From Pandoraea pulmonicola (lineage in GTDB: Bacteria; Pseudomonadota; Gammaproteobacteria; Burkholderiales; Burkholderiaceae): a stretch of DNA of 64,000 nt. The stretch is taken from positions 310,001-374,000 of the forward strand of contig NZ_CP010310.2 of NCBI RefSeq assembly GCF_000815105.2. Reading direction: 5' to 3'. Each line of letters begins with the position of its first letter. The stretch's first letter is position 1. This document shows, piece by piece, positions 34,790-46,148 of this stretch. The notes under the pieces were generated by a model. It did no database searches and was not told where the DNA came from. It saw only the letters and a program-made list of their open reading frames with translations. A program made the position numbers and the translations under genes.

Positions 34790-36151
34790 ATGAATATTGT
34801 GATTCTCGCCGCCGGTATGGGTAAGCGCATGAGCTCCAAGCTGCCCAAGGTGCTGCAGCCGCTCGCCGGCCGACCGCTTCTGTCGCATGTGATCGCCACG
34901 GCCCGCAAGCTCGCGCCGCAGCAGCTTATCGTGGTGATCGGGCACGGTGGCGACGCCGTGCGCGAGGCGGTCGCCGGCGACGGCGTTCAATTCGCCGAGC
35001 AGGCGCAACAACTTGGTACCGGCCACGCCGTGCAGCAGGCCGTGCCGTTGCTCGACGAGTCGGTGCCCACGCTGGTGCTGTATGGCGACGTGCCGCTCAC
35101 GCGCTCCGAGACGCTGCAGGCGCTGCTCGAGGCCGCTGGTCGCGACAAGCTCGGTGTGCTGACCGTGGACCTGGAGAATCCGTCGGGCTATGGCCGTATC
35201 GTGCGCGACGCGGCGGGCAACGTGCAGCGCATCGTCGAACAGAAGGATGCCAACGAGGCGGAGCGCGCCATTCGCGAGATCAATACCGGCATTCTCGTGG
35301 CGCCGACGCGCGCGCTCAAGCGCTGGTTGGGCGGCTTGAAGAACCAGAACGCGCAGGGCGAGTACTACCTCACCGACGTGATCGCCTGCGCGGTCGCCGA
35401 CGGTGTGCCGGTCGTCACCACGCAACCGGCTTTCGCCTGGGAGCCGAACGGCGTGAACGACAAGGCGCAGCTCGCCGAGCTCGAGCGCGACTACCAGCGC
35501 AACGCGGCCGGCGCGCTGCTGGCGGCGGGCGTGACCCTCGTCGATCCGGCGCGTTTCGACCTGCGCGGTGAGCTCGCCTGCGGCACGGACGTCACCATCG
35601 ATGTCAATTGCGTGTTCGAAGGGAACGTGACGATCGGCGATGGCGCGTTCATCGGCGCGAACTGCGTGATCCGCAGCAGCGCCATTGGGGCGGGCACGCG
35701 GATCGAGGCGTTCAGCCATCTGGACGGTGCGGTGGTCGGATGCGACGTGCACGTGGGGCCGTATGCGCGTTTGCGCCCCGGCGCCGAACTGGGCGATGAG
35801 GTGCACATCGGCAACTTTGTCGAAGTGAAGAATGCCTCGCTCGCAAAGGGTTCGAAGGCCAATCATCTGGCCTATGTCGGCGATTCGACCGTGGGCGAGC
35901 GCGTGAATATCGGCGCCGGCACCATCACCTGCAATTACGATGGCGCGAACAAGCACCGCACGATCATCGAGGACGATGTCTTCATCGGCTCGGACACTCA
36001 GCTCGTGGCGCCGGTGACGGTGCGTCGCGGCACGACCATCGCGGCGGGGACGACGGTATGGAAGGACACGCCGGAAAATGCCCTGGTGCTCAACGGCAAG
36101 ACCCAGGTGGCGAAGGAGGGCTACGTCCGTCCCGCCAAGCAGAAGCGGTAA
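34790..36151 (+). CDS. glmU: Bifunctional UDP-GlcNAc pyrophosphorylase / GlcN-1-P acetyltransferase
   Basis: This 453-residue enzyme makes UDP-GlcNAc for peptidoglycan and lipopolysaccharide. The N-terminal nucleotidyltransferase starts [20 protein letters not shown]. The C-terminal left-handed beta-helix shows hexapeptide repeats such as [16 protein letters not shown], and active-site residues in [20 protein letters not shown] and [19 protein letters not shown]. The length is standard. Next is glmS, so two steps of amino-sugar synthesis are neighbours. Confidence 0.98.
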   Translation: MNIVILAAGMGKRMSSKLPKVLQPLAGRPLLSHVIATARKLAPQQLIVVIGHGGDAVREAVAGDGVQFAEQAQQLGTGHAVQQAVPLLDESVPTLVLYGDVPLTRSETLQALLEAAGRDKLGVLTVDLENPSGYGRIVRDAAGNVQRIVEQKDANEAERAIREINTGILVAPTRALKRWLGGLKNQNAQGEYYLTDVIACAVADGVPVVTTQPAFAWEPNGVNDKAQLAELERDYQRNAAGALLAAGVTLVDPARFDLRGELACGTDVTIDVNCVFEGNVTIGDGAFIGANCVIRSSAIGAGTRIEAFSHLDGAVVGCDVHVGPYARLRPGAELGDEVHIGNFVEVKNASLAKGSKANHLAYVGDSTVGERVNIGAGTITCNYDGANKHRTIIEDDVFIGSDTQLVAPVTVRRGTTIAAGTTVWKDTPENALVLNGKTQVAKEGYVRPAKQKR

Positions 36152-36254
36152 AATCGGCAGTCATGTGCCGGGGCGAGAGCAAGTATGCGCACCGGTGAAT
36201 CCAATACGAAACCAATCGAACGAGCCAGGGCCTCTGGCGTAAAGGGAAGCGAAT

Positions 36255-38084
36255 ATGTGCGGCATTGTCGGCGCGGTGGCGCGACGTAATGTGGTACCGG
36301 TGTTGGTCGAAGGGCTGCGTCGCCTGGAGTATCGCGGCTATGACTCGTGCGGCGTGGCCGTGTTGAAGGATGGGGTGCCGCAGCGCGCACGCAGCGTGTC
36401 GCGCGTGGCGGACCTCGACGAGCAACTCGCGCAAACCCATCTGGCCGGCGAGACCGGCATCGCCCACACGCGCTGGGCCACGCATGGCGCGCCGATCACG
36501 GACAACGCGCATCCGATCTTCTCGCGCGACGAAGTGGCGCTGGTGCACAACGGCATCATCGAGAACCACGAGAGCCTGCGCGAAGAGCTGCGCGGCCTCG
36601 GTTACGCGTTCGTGTCGCAGACCGACACCGAGGTGATTGCTCACCTGGTTCATCACCTCCTCACGAACGGCGCCGCCGGGGATCTGTACCACGCGGTGCG
36701 CCTGGCCACGCGTCGCCTGCACGGTGCCTACGCCATCGCCGTATTCCGCAAGCAGGAGCCGCACCGTGTGGTCGGCGCGCGTGCGGGTTCGCCGCTCGTC
36801 GTGGGCGTGGGCGAAGGCGAGAACTTCCTCGCTTCCGACGCGCTGGCGCTCGCCGGCACCACGGACCAGTTCATCTACCTGGAAGAGGGCGACGTCGTCG
36901 AGCTCACGCTCGATGGCGTGAAGATCGTCGATCGCAACGATGCCGCCGTGCAGCGCGAGGTTCGCACGGTGCAGGCGTATTCGGGGGCGGTGGAGCTGGG
37001 TCCGTATCGCCACTACATGCAGAAGGAAATCTTCGAGCAGCCGCGTGCCATCGGCGACACGATGGAAGGCGTGGAGGGCATTTCGCCGACGCTCTTCGGC
37101 GATAACGCCGAGGCCACGTTGAGCGGCGTCGACTCGATCCTGATTCTTGCGTGCGGCACCAGCTACTACTCGGGCATGACGGCGAAGTACTGGCTGGAGT
37201 CGCTTGCGCAGATTCCGACGCAGGTCGAAGTGGCGAGCGAATACCGCTATCGCGACAGCGTGCCGAATCCGAAGACGCTGGTGGTGACGATTTCGCAGTC
37301 GGGCGAGACGGCCGACACGATGGCGGCGCTGCAGCACGCGCAGTCGCTCGGCATGACGAACACGCTCGCGATCTGCAACGTGGGTACGAGCGCGATGGTG
37401 CGTCAGACGGCGCTGCACTACCTCACACGCGCGGGCACGGAAATCGGCGTGGCGTCGACGAAGGCGTTCACGACGCAGCTCACCGCGCTGTTCCTTCTGA
37501 CGCTGACGCTGGCGAAGCTGCGCGGGCGTCTGTCCGCGACGCAGGAAGCTGACTACCTCACGCAACTGCGTCACCTGCCGGCGGCGCTCAACAGCGTGCT
37601 GGCGCTCGAGCCGCAGATCATTGCGTGGGCGGAAGAGTTTGCCCGTCGCGAGAACGCGCTGTTCCTGGGACGTGGTCTGCACTACCCGATCGCGCTCGAA
37701 GGGGCGCTCAAACTCAAGGAAATCTCGTACATCCATGCCGAGGCATATCCGGCCGGTGAGTTGAAGCACGGCCCGCTGGCGCTGGTGACCGATCAGATGC
37801 CGGTGGTCACGGTGGCGCCGCGCGACGCGCTGGTCGAGAAGCTGAAGTCGAACATGCAGGAAGTGCGCGCGCGGGGTGGCCAGTTGTACGTCTTTGCCGA
37901 CTCGGACACGGAAATTGCGAACGCCGAGGGCGTCCACGTCATTCGCATGCCGGAGCACTACGGCCAGCTCTCGCCGATTCTGCACGTCGTACCGCTGCAA
38001 CTGCTCGCGTACCACACCGCGTGCGCACGCGGCACCGACGTCGACAAGCCGCGCAACCTCGCGAAATCGGTGACGGTGGAGTAA
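36255..38084 (+). CDS. glmS: Glutamine-fructose-6-phosphate transaminase
   Basis: This 609-residue enzyme makes glucosamine-6-phosphate. The N-terminal amidotransferase begins with the catalytic Cys2 in [20 protein letters not shown], then [10 protein letters not shown] and [13 protein letters not shown]. Two SIS domains follow, with [18 protein letters not shown] and [16 protein letters not shown]. The C-terminus ends LAKSVTVE, as expected for the active lyase/isomerase. AAAGGGAAG precedes the ATG; a terminator follows. Confidence 0.98.
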   Translation: MCGIVGAVARRNVVPVLVEGLRRLEYRGYDSCGVAVLKDGVPQRARSVSRVADLDEQLAQTHLAGETGIAHTRWATHGAPITDNAHPIFSRDEVALVHNGIIENHESLREELRGLGYAFVSQTDTEVIAHLVHHLLTNGAAGDLYHAVRLATRRLHGAYAIAVFRKQEPHRVVGARAGSPLVVGVGEGENFLASDALALAGTTDQFIYLEEGDVVELTLDGVKIVDRNDAAVQREVRTVQAYSGAVELGPYRHYMQKEIFEQPRAIGDTMEGVEGISPTLFGDNAEATLSGVDSILILACGTSYYSGMTAKYWLESLAQIPTQVEVASEYRYRDSVPNPKTLVVTISQSGETADTMAALQHAQSLGMTNTLAICNVGTSAMVRQTALHYLTRAGTEIGVASTKAFTTQLTALFLLTLTLAKLRGRLSATQEADYLTQLRHLPAALNSVLALEPQIIAWAEEFARRENALFLGRGLHYPIALEGALKLKEISYIHAEAYPAGELKHGPLALVTDQMPVVTVAPRDALVEKLKSNMQEVRARGGQLYVFADSDTEIANAEGVHVIRMPEHYGQLSPILHVVPLQLLAYHTACARGTDVDKPRNLAKSVTVE

Positions 38085-38103
38085 CGCGGGATCGCGTGAA
38101 ACC

Positions 38104-38137
38104 AGGCCGGAGATGCCATCAGCGTCCCGGCCTTTTT
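38104..38137 (+). terminator. Rho-independent terminator after glmS
   Basis: AGGCCGG pairs with CCGGCCT across a 16-base loop, followed by a T-run. It lies 20 bases after the glmS stop. Confidence 0.8.
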
Positions 38138-38252
38138 CTTGCGCGGCGAACGGCCGAAATACCCCCGTCAATCACGCCAATTTCTCCCGGTTTCCCGTCT
38201 CATCCCGAGATGCATCCCGCTGCTTCGAATTTCGGAAGCGCTTTTCGCGGGC

Positions 38253-38280
38253 AAAAAAAGCGCCTACGAAAAGCAGGCGC
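38253..38280 (-). terminator. Rho-independent terminator at the end of the tad operon
   Basis: On the minus strand GCGCCT and AGGCGC form a stem followed by seven T residues. It lies about 50 bases after the isoprenylcysteine-methyltransferase-like gene, which suggests that gene is the last of the tad transcript. Confidence 0.8.
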
Positions 38281-38332
38281 AAAACCGTCCCATCCGGGGG
38301 TATGGAACGGGGGATATCTGAAGGACGACGGG

Positions 38333-39061
38333 TCAGAACAGTCCGGGCAGGACTCGGTAGCGGACCTTTGCGCGGTACTCGCCATAGGCCGGATCGGAGG
38401 CCAGGAAACGTTCCTCCTGGAGAATGCGGATGACCTGCAGCGCGAGGAGTCCCCCGTACACCGTGACGTTCCACGCGCCGAAGTTGGTCAGCAGGAACCC
38501 CATGTCCGCAATCACGTACCCGAGATAGATCGGGTGGCGAACCCATCGATAGGCGCCACTGGAAACGATGCCGCGATTGGCCGGAACGATGCCGAATGAG
38601 CGTCTCAACGATGCCTTGGCGTACAACTGCCACAGGATTCCCACGCCGCACACGAACGCACCGACGTTCTCCGGAATCAACCGCATGCCGGGCTCGAGTC
38701 GGACGGCCAGGAAGTAGAATGTGCCGCACACCGACACGACGACCGGCACCAGTCGCCAATCGCGCTTGGCCGGTACGCGTGTGAAGAGCGCCAGTCCGAC
38801 CGTGAGCGACGACGTGGCGACCAGCAGCAGCAAGGTGATGCGCTCCGGCGCCGCGCTCCACTGCAGCCACGCGACGAAGGCAAACGCCCCCAGCGCGAGC
38901 CCGCCCGCCAGGCGCACGGAGACTTCCACGGCCATCTCTCGCAGACTGCGGCGATCCGGCAACGAAGGGACCGCCAGGGGCGGAACTATCGGCGCGGCGA
39001 CGTAAGCGTCGGGGAGCCAGCCTTCGATCGACGATGCGTCGAACTTTTTTTCGCTATGCAT
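38333..39061 (-). CDS. Isoprenylcysteine carboxyl methyltransferase-like membrane protein
   Basis: This 242-residue integral membrane protein has about five hydrophobic segments and the C-terminal phospholipid/isoprenylcysteine methyltransferase motif: GIVSSGAYRWVRHPIYLGYV, then EERFLASDPAYGEYRAKVRYRV split by a helix. The R-x-x-R-H-P-x-Y core binds SAM. Bacterial members methylate varied lipophilic targets and the substrate here is unknown. GGAAGGA precedes the ATG. It begins 20 bases after tadC on the same strand and ends at the terminator, so it appears to be the last gene of the tad operon. Confidence 0.87.
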   Translation of the reverse strand: MHSEKKFDASSIEGWLPDAYVAAPIVPPLAVPSLPDRRSLREMAVEVSVRLAGGLALGAFAFVAWLQWSAAPERITLLLLVATSSLTVGLALFTRVPAKRDWRLVPVVVSVCGTFYFLAVRLEPGMRLIPENVGAFVCGVGILWQLYAKASLRRSFGIVPANRGIVSSGAYRWVRHPIYLGYVIADMGFLLTNFGAWNVTVYGGLLALQVIRILQEERFLASDPAYGEYRAKVRYRVLPGLF

Positions 39062-39080
39062 GATCAAGGTCCTTCCGAGG

Positions 39081-40058
39081 TTAGAGCGAACCCGACAGCG
39101 TCGGCAGCAGTACGCGGTAAATCTGGATCAAAGCCGGCCCGAGCAGCACCAGCAACAGCGTCGGGAAAATGAAGAACACCAGCGGAAACAGCAGCTTCAG
39201 TGCGATCCTGGCCGCGCGCTCCTCGGCCCGCAGGCGCCGCTTGGTCCGCAGCATCTCGGACAGCACTCGCAGCGACGCGCCAACGCTGGTGCCAAAACGC
39301 TCCGCCTGGATCAACATTGAGACAAAGGTGTCGATGTCCTCGACGCCCGTGCGCAGGCTCAGGTTGCGCAGCGCCTGCTCCTTGGAGAAGCCTGAACGCA
39401 ACTCCAGCAGAAGCAGTTCGAACTCGTCGGACAGCAGCGGACTGCGGACGTGAATCTCGCCGGCCACGCGCATGAGCGCGGCATCGAGGCTCAGACCTGC
39501 TTCGACGCACACGGTCATGAGGTCGAGCGCGTCGGGAAAGTCCTCGAAGATCACACCCTGGCGCCATGCGATGCGGCGCGAAAGGACCATGTTCGGCAGG
39601 TAGTAGCCGATGGCGCCGAGCAGTACCAGCAGCCCCATCAGCAAATCGCGATGCGTGGCCGCGTAATGCGGACTCGCGACCTCGAAGCCGATGAACGGCA
39701 GGGCCAGTGCCAATAATGTCTTGGCCGCGAAATACAACGCCGGGGCCGAGGCGTCGCGCCAGCCGGCGTTGATGAACCGGGTGCGCAGCGTCGACGACTC
39801 CCAGCCCTCTTTGGGCAGGGACAGTTTCGAAATGGGCTTCGACCATTTCGCGAGACGCTCGACCCAGGGGTTGTCACCCGAATCGCCAGTCGCACTCGGC
39901 GAACCGCGGCCCCCGATTCCCCCAAAGCCCTCGATGCTCTCAACGCGTCCACGCGCGCGCTGCGGCGCGAGCAGCAGCACGAGTCCGAGCACGACGCTGA
40001 ACGTCACCAGGAATACTCCCGCCAGCATCGCGATATGTCCTTCGTTCCAAGGCAACAT
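39081..40058 (-). CDS. tadC: Tad pilus inner-membrane platform protein TadC
   Basis: This 325-residue protein has the type II secretion F-domain: FPDALDLMTVCVEAGLSLDA, MRVAGEIHVRSPLLSDEFEL and NLSLRTGVEDIDTFVSMLIQ. An N-terminal membrane helix and a C-terminal hydrophobic pair flank it. With TadB it forms the membrane platform that assembles Flp pili. The start at 40058 is preceded by GGGGAGGG. Confidence 0.94.
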   Translation of the reverse strand: MLPWNEGHIAMLAGVFLVTFSVVLGLVLLLAPQRARGRVESIEGFGGIGGRGSPSATGDSGDNPWVERLAKWSKPISKLSLPKEGWESSTLRTRFINAGWRDASAPALYFAAKTLLALALPFIGFEVASPHYAATHRDLLMGLLVLLGAIGYYLPNMVLSRRIAWRQGVIFEDFPDALDLMTVCVEAGLSLDAALMRVAGEIHVRSPLLSDEFELLLLELRSGFSKEQALRNLSLRTGVEDIDTFVSMLIQAERFGTSVGASLRVLSEMLRTKRRLRAEERAARIALKLLFPLVFFIFPTLLLVLLGPALIQIYRVLLPTLSGSL

Positions 40059-40106
40059 GGCGCCCTCCCCGAATGGTTTGTCTGGTCCAGCCGCCCGCGT
40101 GCGGGC

Positions 40107-41087
40107 TCACACGTGGATGCGCACGATCCGGCGCATCCAGAGCATGCCCACCGCCATCAATGCCAGCGCCGTCGCGCTGATCTTGATGCCCGCCGGGTCC
40201 TTCCACAGCACCTCGAGGAAGGTCGGGTTGACGATCAACAGCAGCCCGGCCACACCAAACGGCAGGACCTCGAGAATGATCGCCGAGAGCCGGCCCTCGG
40301 CCGAAAGCACTCTCACCTTCTGGAGCAGTTTGAGTCGCTCGCGCGTGAGCTCGGCAATGTTCGTCATGATTTCGGCGAGATTGCCGCCGCTCTCGCGCTG
40401 GATCATCACGGCGATGATGAAGTAACGCAGGTCGTCGATCGGCACGCGCGTGGCGAGGTTGCGCAGGGCGTCGTTGATGCCCACGCCGTAGTTGATCTCG
40501 TCGAACATGATGCGGAACTCCCCGCCGATAGGATCCGCCATTTCGTTGCCGATCATTTCGATGGCGCCGGAGAACGCATGGCCGGCACGCAGGGCGCGCG
40601 CGATGGTGTCGGCTGCCTCCGGCAACTGTCGTTCGAGCAGTTCGAGCCGCTTGCCGCGCCGGTGACTGACGTATAGCGCCGGCAGGCTCGCGCCGATGAG
40701 TCCCACCGGCACGGCCAGGCGCCAGGTCAGTGGCAGCAGCAGGACGACCATGGCGAACCCCAGGCCGTGCAGCAGCATCCACGCGAGCAGGCGAGCGACG
40801 GACCACGACAGGCCCGATTGCTCGATGAACAGGTCGAGCGCGTGCACGCGCGGTATGCGCAGGAGCAGGCGCTCGACACCCGGCGAGCCGCCGAGCAAGC
40901 GCGACTTGAGGATCGAGATGTGCTCGCGGTCGACGTTTCCGCCCGCCGACAGGGCGCGAATGCGCGCCTCGATGCGCTTGGCCGCGGCGCTGTGCTGGTT
41001 GCTCCACCAGTAGTAGATGCCCTCGACGGCAAGCACCACCGCCAGGAACAGCATGACGGCAAAGATGTAGAAAGGTGTATTACCCAT
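40107..41087 (-). CDS. tadB: Tad pilus inner-membrane platform protein TadB
   Basis: This 326-residue F-domain protein has QLPEAADTIARALRAGHAFS, MIGNEMADPIGGEFRIMFDE and a terminal hydrophobic helix pair. The N-terminal helix MGNTPFYIFAVMLFLAVVLA anchors it. It pairs with TadC. The start at 41087 is preferred to a frame extending to 41144, because GGGGGA sits just before it and the extension is polar. Confidence 0.94.
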   Translation of the reverse strand: MGNTPFYIFAVMLFLAVVLAVEGIYYWWSNQHSAAAKRIEARIRALSAGGNVDREHISILKSRLLGGSPGVERLLLRIPRVHALDLFIEQSGLSWSVARLLAWMLLHGLGFAMVVLLLPLTWRLAVPVGLIGASLPALYVSHRRGKRLELLERQLPEAADTIARALRAGHAFSGAIEMIGNEMADPIGGEFRIMFDEINYGVGINDALRNLATRVPIDDLRYFIIAVMIQRESGGNLAEIMTNIAELTRERLKLLQKVRVLSAEGRLSAIILEVLPFGVAGLLLIVNPTFLEVLWKDPAGIKISATALALMAVGMLWMRRIVRIHV

Positions 41088-41140
41088 GACGATTTCCCCC
41101 GATTGCTCCCCGTGACTGCCGGAATCCGCTGCGCTCGCCG

Positions 41141-42499
<1,359 letters not shown>

Positions 42500-42570
42500 G
42501 AGAGGCTCCCGGGTAGGCTGGATTCGATGGGGTAATCCGGTGGTTCGATCTGTCGGTTCGTCGATGCGGT

Positions 42571-43791
42571 TCAAACCAGCGTCGGTGGCGCGGCGCGTTC
42601 GGTTCTGTCGGCCTTGCGCCATAACCGCCCGAACGGCGATTCGCCGCCGGGCGGGACAAGGCGCGGCGTGCCGGCGCGCGCGGCCTGGCGCACGACGAGC
42701 GCTGCAAGCGCCCGGGCGATCGCGCTGCGCTTGGCCACCCGCGCGACAGGCACGCCCTGGCTCATGGCGGCGGCCGCGGCGGCGCTGTCCTCGGGCAGAA
42801 CAGCCAGCGCCGGCATGCCGAGCGCACGCTCGAGCTCCTTGTGCGCCACGCCGTCGTGCCGGTTCGACCGGTTGATGAGGTAGCCGACCCTGTCCATCGG
42901 TACGCCGAGCCGGCGCAGCAGATCGAACAGGCGGCAGGCGGCGCGCAGGAACGGCATGCTCGCGCGCAGCACCACATACACGCGCTCGCTGCGTTGCAAA
43001 GCCCAGGTCACGCGTACGTCGACGGTGCGGCCCGCGTCGAACACGACGAGGTCGTAGTGCTGCGTGGCGGCGGCAAGAATGCGTTTGAGACTCGCCTCGG
43101 TCACGTCGAGGCTGCCCATGGGATCGCCCGCGCCGGCCAGGGCGTCGAAGCCGTCTTCGACACGGGTGACGCAGCTCTCGAGGAACGAGGCGTCGATGCG
43201 CTCGGCTTGCGCGCAGACCTGGGGCAGCGTGGCTGGCGGCGTCTTGTCGGTGACGAGGAACGCGGCGTCGCCGAAATCGGGATCGAGGTCGACAAGCAGT
43301 ACGCGCTCACCGGTGTGCGCGGCGTGCTCGCGCGCGAAGTTGGCGGCGAGAAAACTCGTGCCGGCCCCGCCCTTGCATGACATGAACGCGATCGACGGCA
43401 GCGGGCGGGGCGCGTCCTGCCCGTGCTGCGACTGCACGCGGTCGAGCGCATCGTCCAGGGCGTGCTGCTCGAGTGGCCAGGGCAGCACGTCGCGCGCGCC
43501 GGCGCGCATCGCGGCAATGAGCAGCGCTGGCGTGGCCTCGTGCGTCACCAGGATGCATACGAGCTTCGGCCATTGCTGGCACATGACCTGCACGTCGTAC
43601 AGTTCGCCGTGCTGGGTGCCGGGCAGATCGACCACGGCGGCGTCGAATTCGTCCAGCCGTGCGCCGGCGTTGAGCAGTTGCGCGGGGGCCGCGGCCAGCG
43701 TCGTGACATCGTATTCGGGATGATCGCGCACGAGCCTGGCCAGCAATGCGAGGCGCTCGGGTGCGTGGGAGGCAAGCAGGACTTTCAACAT
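42571..43791 (-). CDS. cpaE: Pilus assembly protein CpaE (MinD/ParA-like ATPase)
   Basis: This 406-residue protein has an N-terminal receiver-like domain (KVLLASHAPERLALLARLVR to about residue 130) and a ParA/MinD ATPase domain with the deviant Walker A MSCKGGAGTSFLAANFA. VLLVDLDPDFGDAAFLV and YDLVVFDAGRTVDVRV follow. In Caulobacter, CpaE localises pilus assembly to the pole. It lies 70 bases upstream of tadA in the operon. Confidence 0.94.
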   Translation of the reverse strand: MLKVLLASHAPERLALLARLVRDHPEYDVTTLAAAPAQLLNAGARLDEFDAAVVDLPGTQHGELYDVQVMCQQWPKLVCILVTHEATPALLIAAMRAGARDVLPWPLEQHALDDALDRVQSQHGQDAPRPLPSIAFMSCKGGAGTSFLAANFAREHAAHTGERVLLVDLDPDFGDAAFLVTDKTPPATLPQVCAQAERIDASFLESCVTRVEDGFDALAGAGDPMGSLDVTEASLKRILAAATQHYDLVVFDAGRTVDVRVTWALQRSERVYVVLRASMPFLRAACRLFDLLRRLGVPMDRVGYLINRSNRHDGVAHKELERALGMPALAVLPEDSAAAAAAMSQGVPVARVAKRSAIARALAALVVRQAARAGTPRLVPPGGESPFGRLWRKADRTERAAPPTLV

Positions 43792-43836
43792 GATGGCCTC
43801 TGGGTTCGTTGTCGATTGGGTTGTGGATATGGCCGT

Positions 43837-44292
43837 TCAGTTGCAAACGTTGTCGCCCGTCGCACTGGAGAGGCTCTCGCGCGGCAGCGTCGTGGCGAAC
43901 GCCGGCAGCGTCAGGCTCAGGGGCACGAAGGGAACGAAGGTCTTGAAGGTCAGTCCCGTGTAGCTCACGGTCACCAGCGTGCAGGACGTGACGTCGCAGC
44001 CGGCCGGTGCGTAGCTGACCTGGATATTCGCGTTCGCGAGCTGCGGCATGAGGCTCGTCATGTGGTCCTTGACCGCCGCGGCGTTCACGTCGCACACGAT
44101 CGCCACGCGTGCCCCGAGGCGTGCCGCCTCGACGGCCGTGTTCCAGTAGAACAGGATGCGCGCGAACTCCATGATGCCGATCAGCAGCGTGATGAACAGC
44201 GCCGCCACCAGCGCGAACTCGACCGCGGCCGCACCGCGCTGGCGATGGAGATGACGTCCGGCACCTGTGCGATGGAAATCGGCGGGTTTCAT
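43837..44292 (-). CDS. TadE-like minor pilin
   Basis: This 151-residue protein has the TadE motif: a short charged leader, then RGAAAVEFALVAALFITLLI, with the processing glycine and conserved Glu, and MEFARILFYWNTAVEAARLGA. The rest is predicted extracellular and has four cysteines. TadE-like pseudopilins are processed by the tad prepilin peptidase and are needed for Flp pili. It overlaps the upstream TadE/F-like gene by four bases. Confidence 0.9.
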   Translation of the reverse strand: MKPADFHRTGAGRHLHRQRGAAAVEFALVAALFITLLIGIMEFARILFYWNTAVEAARLGARVAIVCDVNAAAVKDHMTSLMPQLANANIQVSYAPAGCDVTSCTLVTVSYTGLTFKTFVPFVPLSLTLPAFATTLPRESLSSATGDNVCN

Positions 44293-44843
44293 AGCACTTG
44301 CCTCATGACGGTCGCGATGTCGCCGAACACCAGTCCGGCGAAGTTCAGGATCCCCTGGATCGGCGTGTACTGGTAGTTGACGATCTTTACCGCGACGAGG
44401 TTGATGGTGCCGACCGAGCTGCCGGCACCCGCGTTGTTGTCGGTGGTGTCGTATACCGTGTAGTTGCCATACGCGAGGTCCTGGCAGTTGGCGTCCGTCG
44501 GGTTGCTGCGGTCGCAGATCACGACGTTGGCGGTACTCAGGTCCGGCGCCAGGGCCGCGCCCGAACAGTCCGTGGTGCCGGACACCGCCAGGCACTTGGC
44601 GGCGGCGATCGGATATGTCGGGTCCGAGGGCGAATACTCCGAGAGGTAGCGCGTGGCATTGCGCGACGCCTTGGTCAGCGTGTCGTATTCGTAGAGCGCA
44701 TGCCCCATCTCGACCATGCCGCCGAACAGGATCAGGAGCACCGGCAGCAGCAGCCCGAACTCGACCGCCACGGCGCCGGTCTGTGGGCGAAGGGAGCGAC
44801 GGGGGCGGCGAGAGGTGTGGCGCGCTTGCGCGGGGCGGATCAT
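44289..44843 (-). CDS. TadE/TadF-like minor pilin
   Basis: This 184-residue protein starts with an arginine-rich leader, then the motif TGAVAVEFGLLLPVLLILFG and GGMVEMGHALYEYDTLTKAS. The C-terminal two-thirds is polar with four cysteines. It is a second TadE-family pseudopilin. The start at 44843 lies 14 bases after the stop of the TadG-like gene, and the stop overlaps the next TadE-like gene (ATGA). Confidence 0.9.
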   Translation of the reverse strand: MIRPAQARHTSRRPRRSLRPQTGAVAVEFGLLLPVLLILFGGMVEMGHALYEYDTLTKASRNATRYLSEYSPSDPTYPIAAAKCLAVSGTTDCSGAALAPDLSTANVVICDRSNPTDANCQDLAYGNYTVYDTTDNNAGAGSSVGTINLVAVKIVNYQYTPIQGILNFAGLVFGDIATVMRQVL

Positions 44844-44857
44844 GATGGCCTCCGGTC

Positions 44858-46111
44858 CTATTGCACGAGCACCGGCACGAGCGGCCCGACTGACGTCGTC
44901 GGCCCCGGCGTGCCCTGCGTCGCGCACGGGCTGCCCGGGTCGTTGGCCAGGCCGCGGTACTCGAGATGGATCGCGTCGATGTCGCCGCCTTGCTGCATCG
45001 GGTCGAGCATCAGCACGCAGGCCCACTTGGTGACAGGCGCCCCGGTGGACGATGCGACCTTGCCGCAGTCGACCATCGGCGCGATCGGCAGGCGGCGGTC
45101 GGCGCCGCTCCTGTAGACCGAGCCGGCCGCCGCGGTGCCGCTGAGCTTCATGCCGGGGATGTTCTGGTACGGCGTGTAGCTCTTGCGCTGGTTGACGAAA
45201 TCGCTGTAGGCGTTGGCGCCCGTCGTCCAGGTCGAACTCGTGTATGCGTAGCCCGTGAAATCGGTCACCGAGGTGCCGTCGTTGGGTGGCGTGCCTTTCT
45301 TGTAGATCCCGAAGCGCGTGTTGTAGGCATCGTCGAGCGACGACTTGTTGCCGGGCGTGCCGATGTTGGTGCCGATCGCGGGTAGATTGCACTGGCCGCT
45401 GCCGGTCAATTGCCCGGCCAGATTCGGCGTGCCGTTGCCGGTGCCGTTCAGGTTGGCCCAGCCGAAGTCGCCCTGGTTGTAGGTGCCGGTGCGGCTGTCG
45501 CCCTTGCCCAGCAGCCACTGGCCCTGCGTGTAGCTGGCCGCCGGCGAGAACTTCGATGGGTCGCAGATGAACACGGGAATGGCGCAGGAGGTCTGCGCGG
45601 AGGTAGTGCTCGCCACGGCCCGCGCCGAGACCGAGCTCGGGCCGATGTCGATGCCCGGCAAGACGTTGAGCACGCTGATGAGCCACGGCACGATGCCGCT
45701 CATCGAGGTGGTGCACTGTACGTACTTGATCGTACTGATGTTGCCGGTCACGTTGTCCTTGGTCTGGAACGGGCCGCTCGACGAGGTGCTGTAGGTGACA
45801 CTGCTGTTGACGGTCATGCTGACGTTGGTCGACTGGAACAGGCTGCGGTTGACGTGGCCCGCGCCGATGCCGGCGGCCTCGGAGACCGACAGCGGCGTGG
45901 CGCCCGTGAGGTCACGCGCGGCGGACAGTGCACAGGCGTCGGCACTGTTCTGCAGTTCGCTGCGCGTGACGTAGAGCTTGCCCAGGTCGAGCGCCAGACC
46001 GGCGAAGCCGATCAGCACCGCCAGGACGAACGCGACCACGATGGCGATCGCGCCGTCTTCGCGCCGTGGCATGGCGGCGCGCGAGCGATAGGGGTTCTTA
46101 GCGTTACGCAT
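44858..46111 (-). CDS. TadG-like pilus assembly protein
   Basis: This 417-residue protein has the TadG N-terminus: REDGAIAIVVAFVLAVLIGF then LDLGKLYVTRSELQNSADAC, a single anchor followed by a long extracytoplasmic region rich in Ser, Thr, Gly and Asn. It contains repeated cysteines that may form disulfides. The usual TadG von Willebrand domain is not obvious. AAGGAGG precedes the ATG at 46111; a frame extending to 46195 is less likely. Confidence 0.87.
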   Translation of the reverse strand: MRNAKNPYRSRAAMPRREDGAIAIVVAFVLAVLIGFAGLALDLGKLYVTRSELQNSADACALSAARDLTGATPLSVSEAAGIGAGHVNRSLFQSTNVSMTVNSSVTYSTSSSGPFQTKDNVTGNISTIKYVQCTTSMSGIVPWLISVLNVLPGIDIGPSSVSARAVASTTSAQTSCAIPVFICDPSKFSPAASYTQGQWLLGKGDSRTGTYNQGDFGWANLNGTGNGTPNLAGQLTGSGQCNLPAIGTNIGTPGNKSSLDDAYNTRFGIYKKGTPPNDGTSVTDFTGYAYTSSTWTTGANAYSDFVNQRKSYTPYQNIPGMKLSGTAAAGSVYRSGADRRLPIAPMVDCGKVASSTGAPVTKWACVLMLDPMQQGGDIDAIHLEYRGLANDPGSPCATQGTPGPTTSVGPLVPVLVQ

Positions 46112-46148
46112 CGCGGTTTGCCTCCTTGAGTCGGAGCCTGTCAACGCA

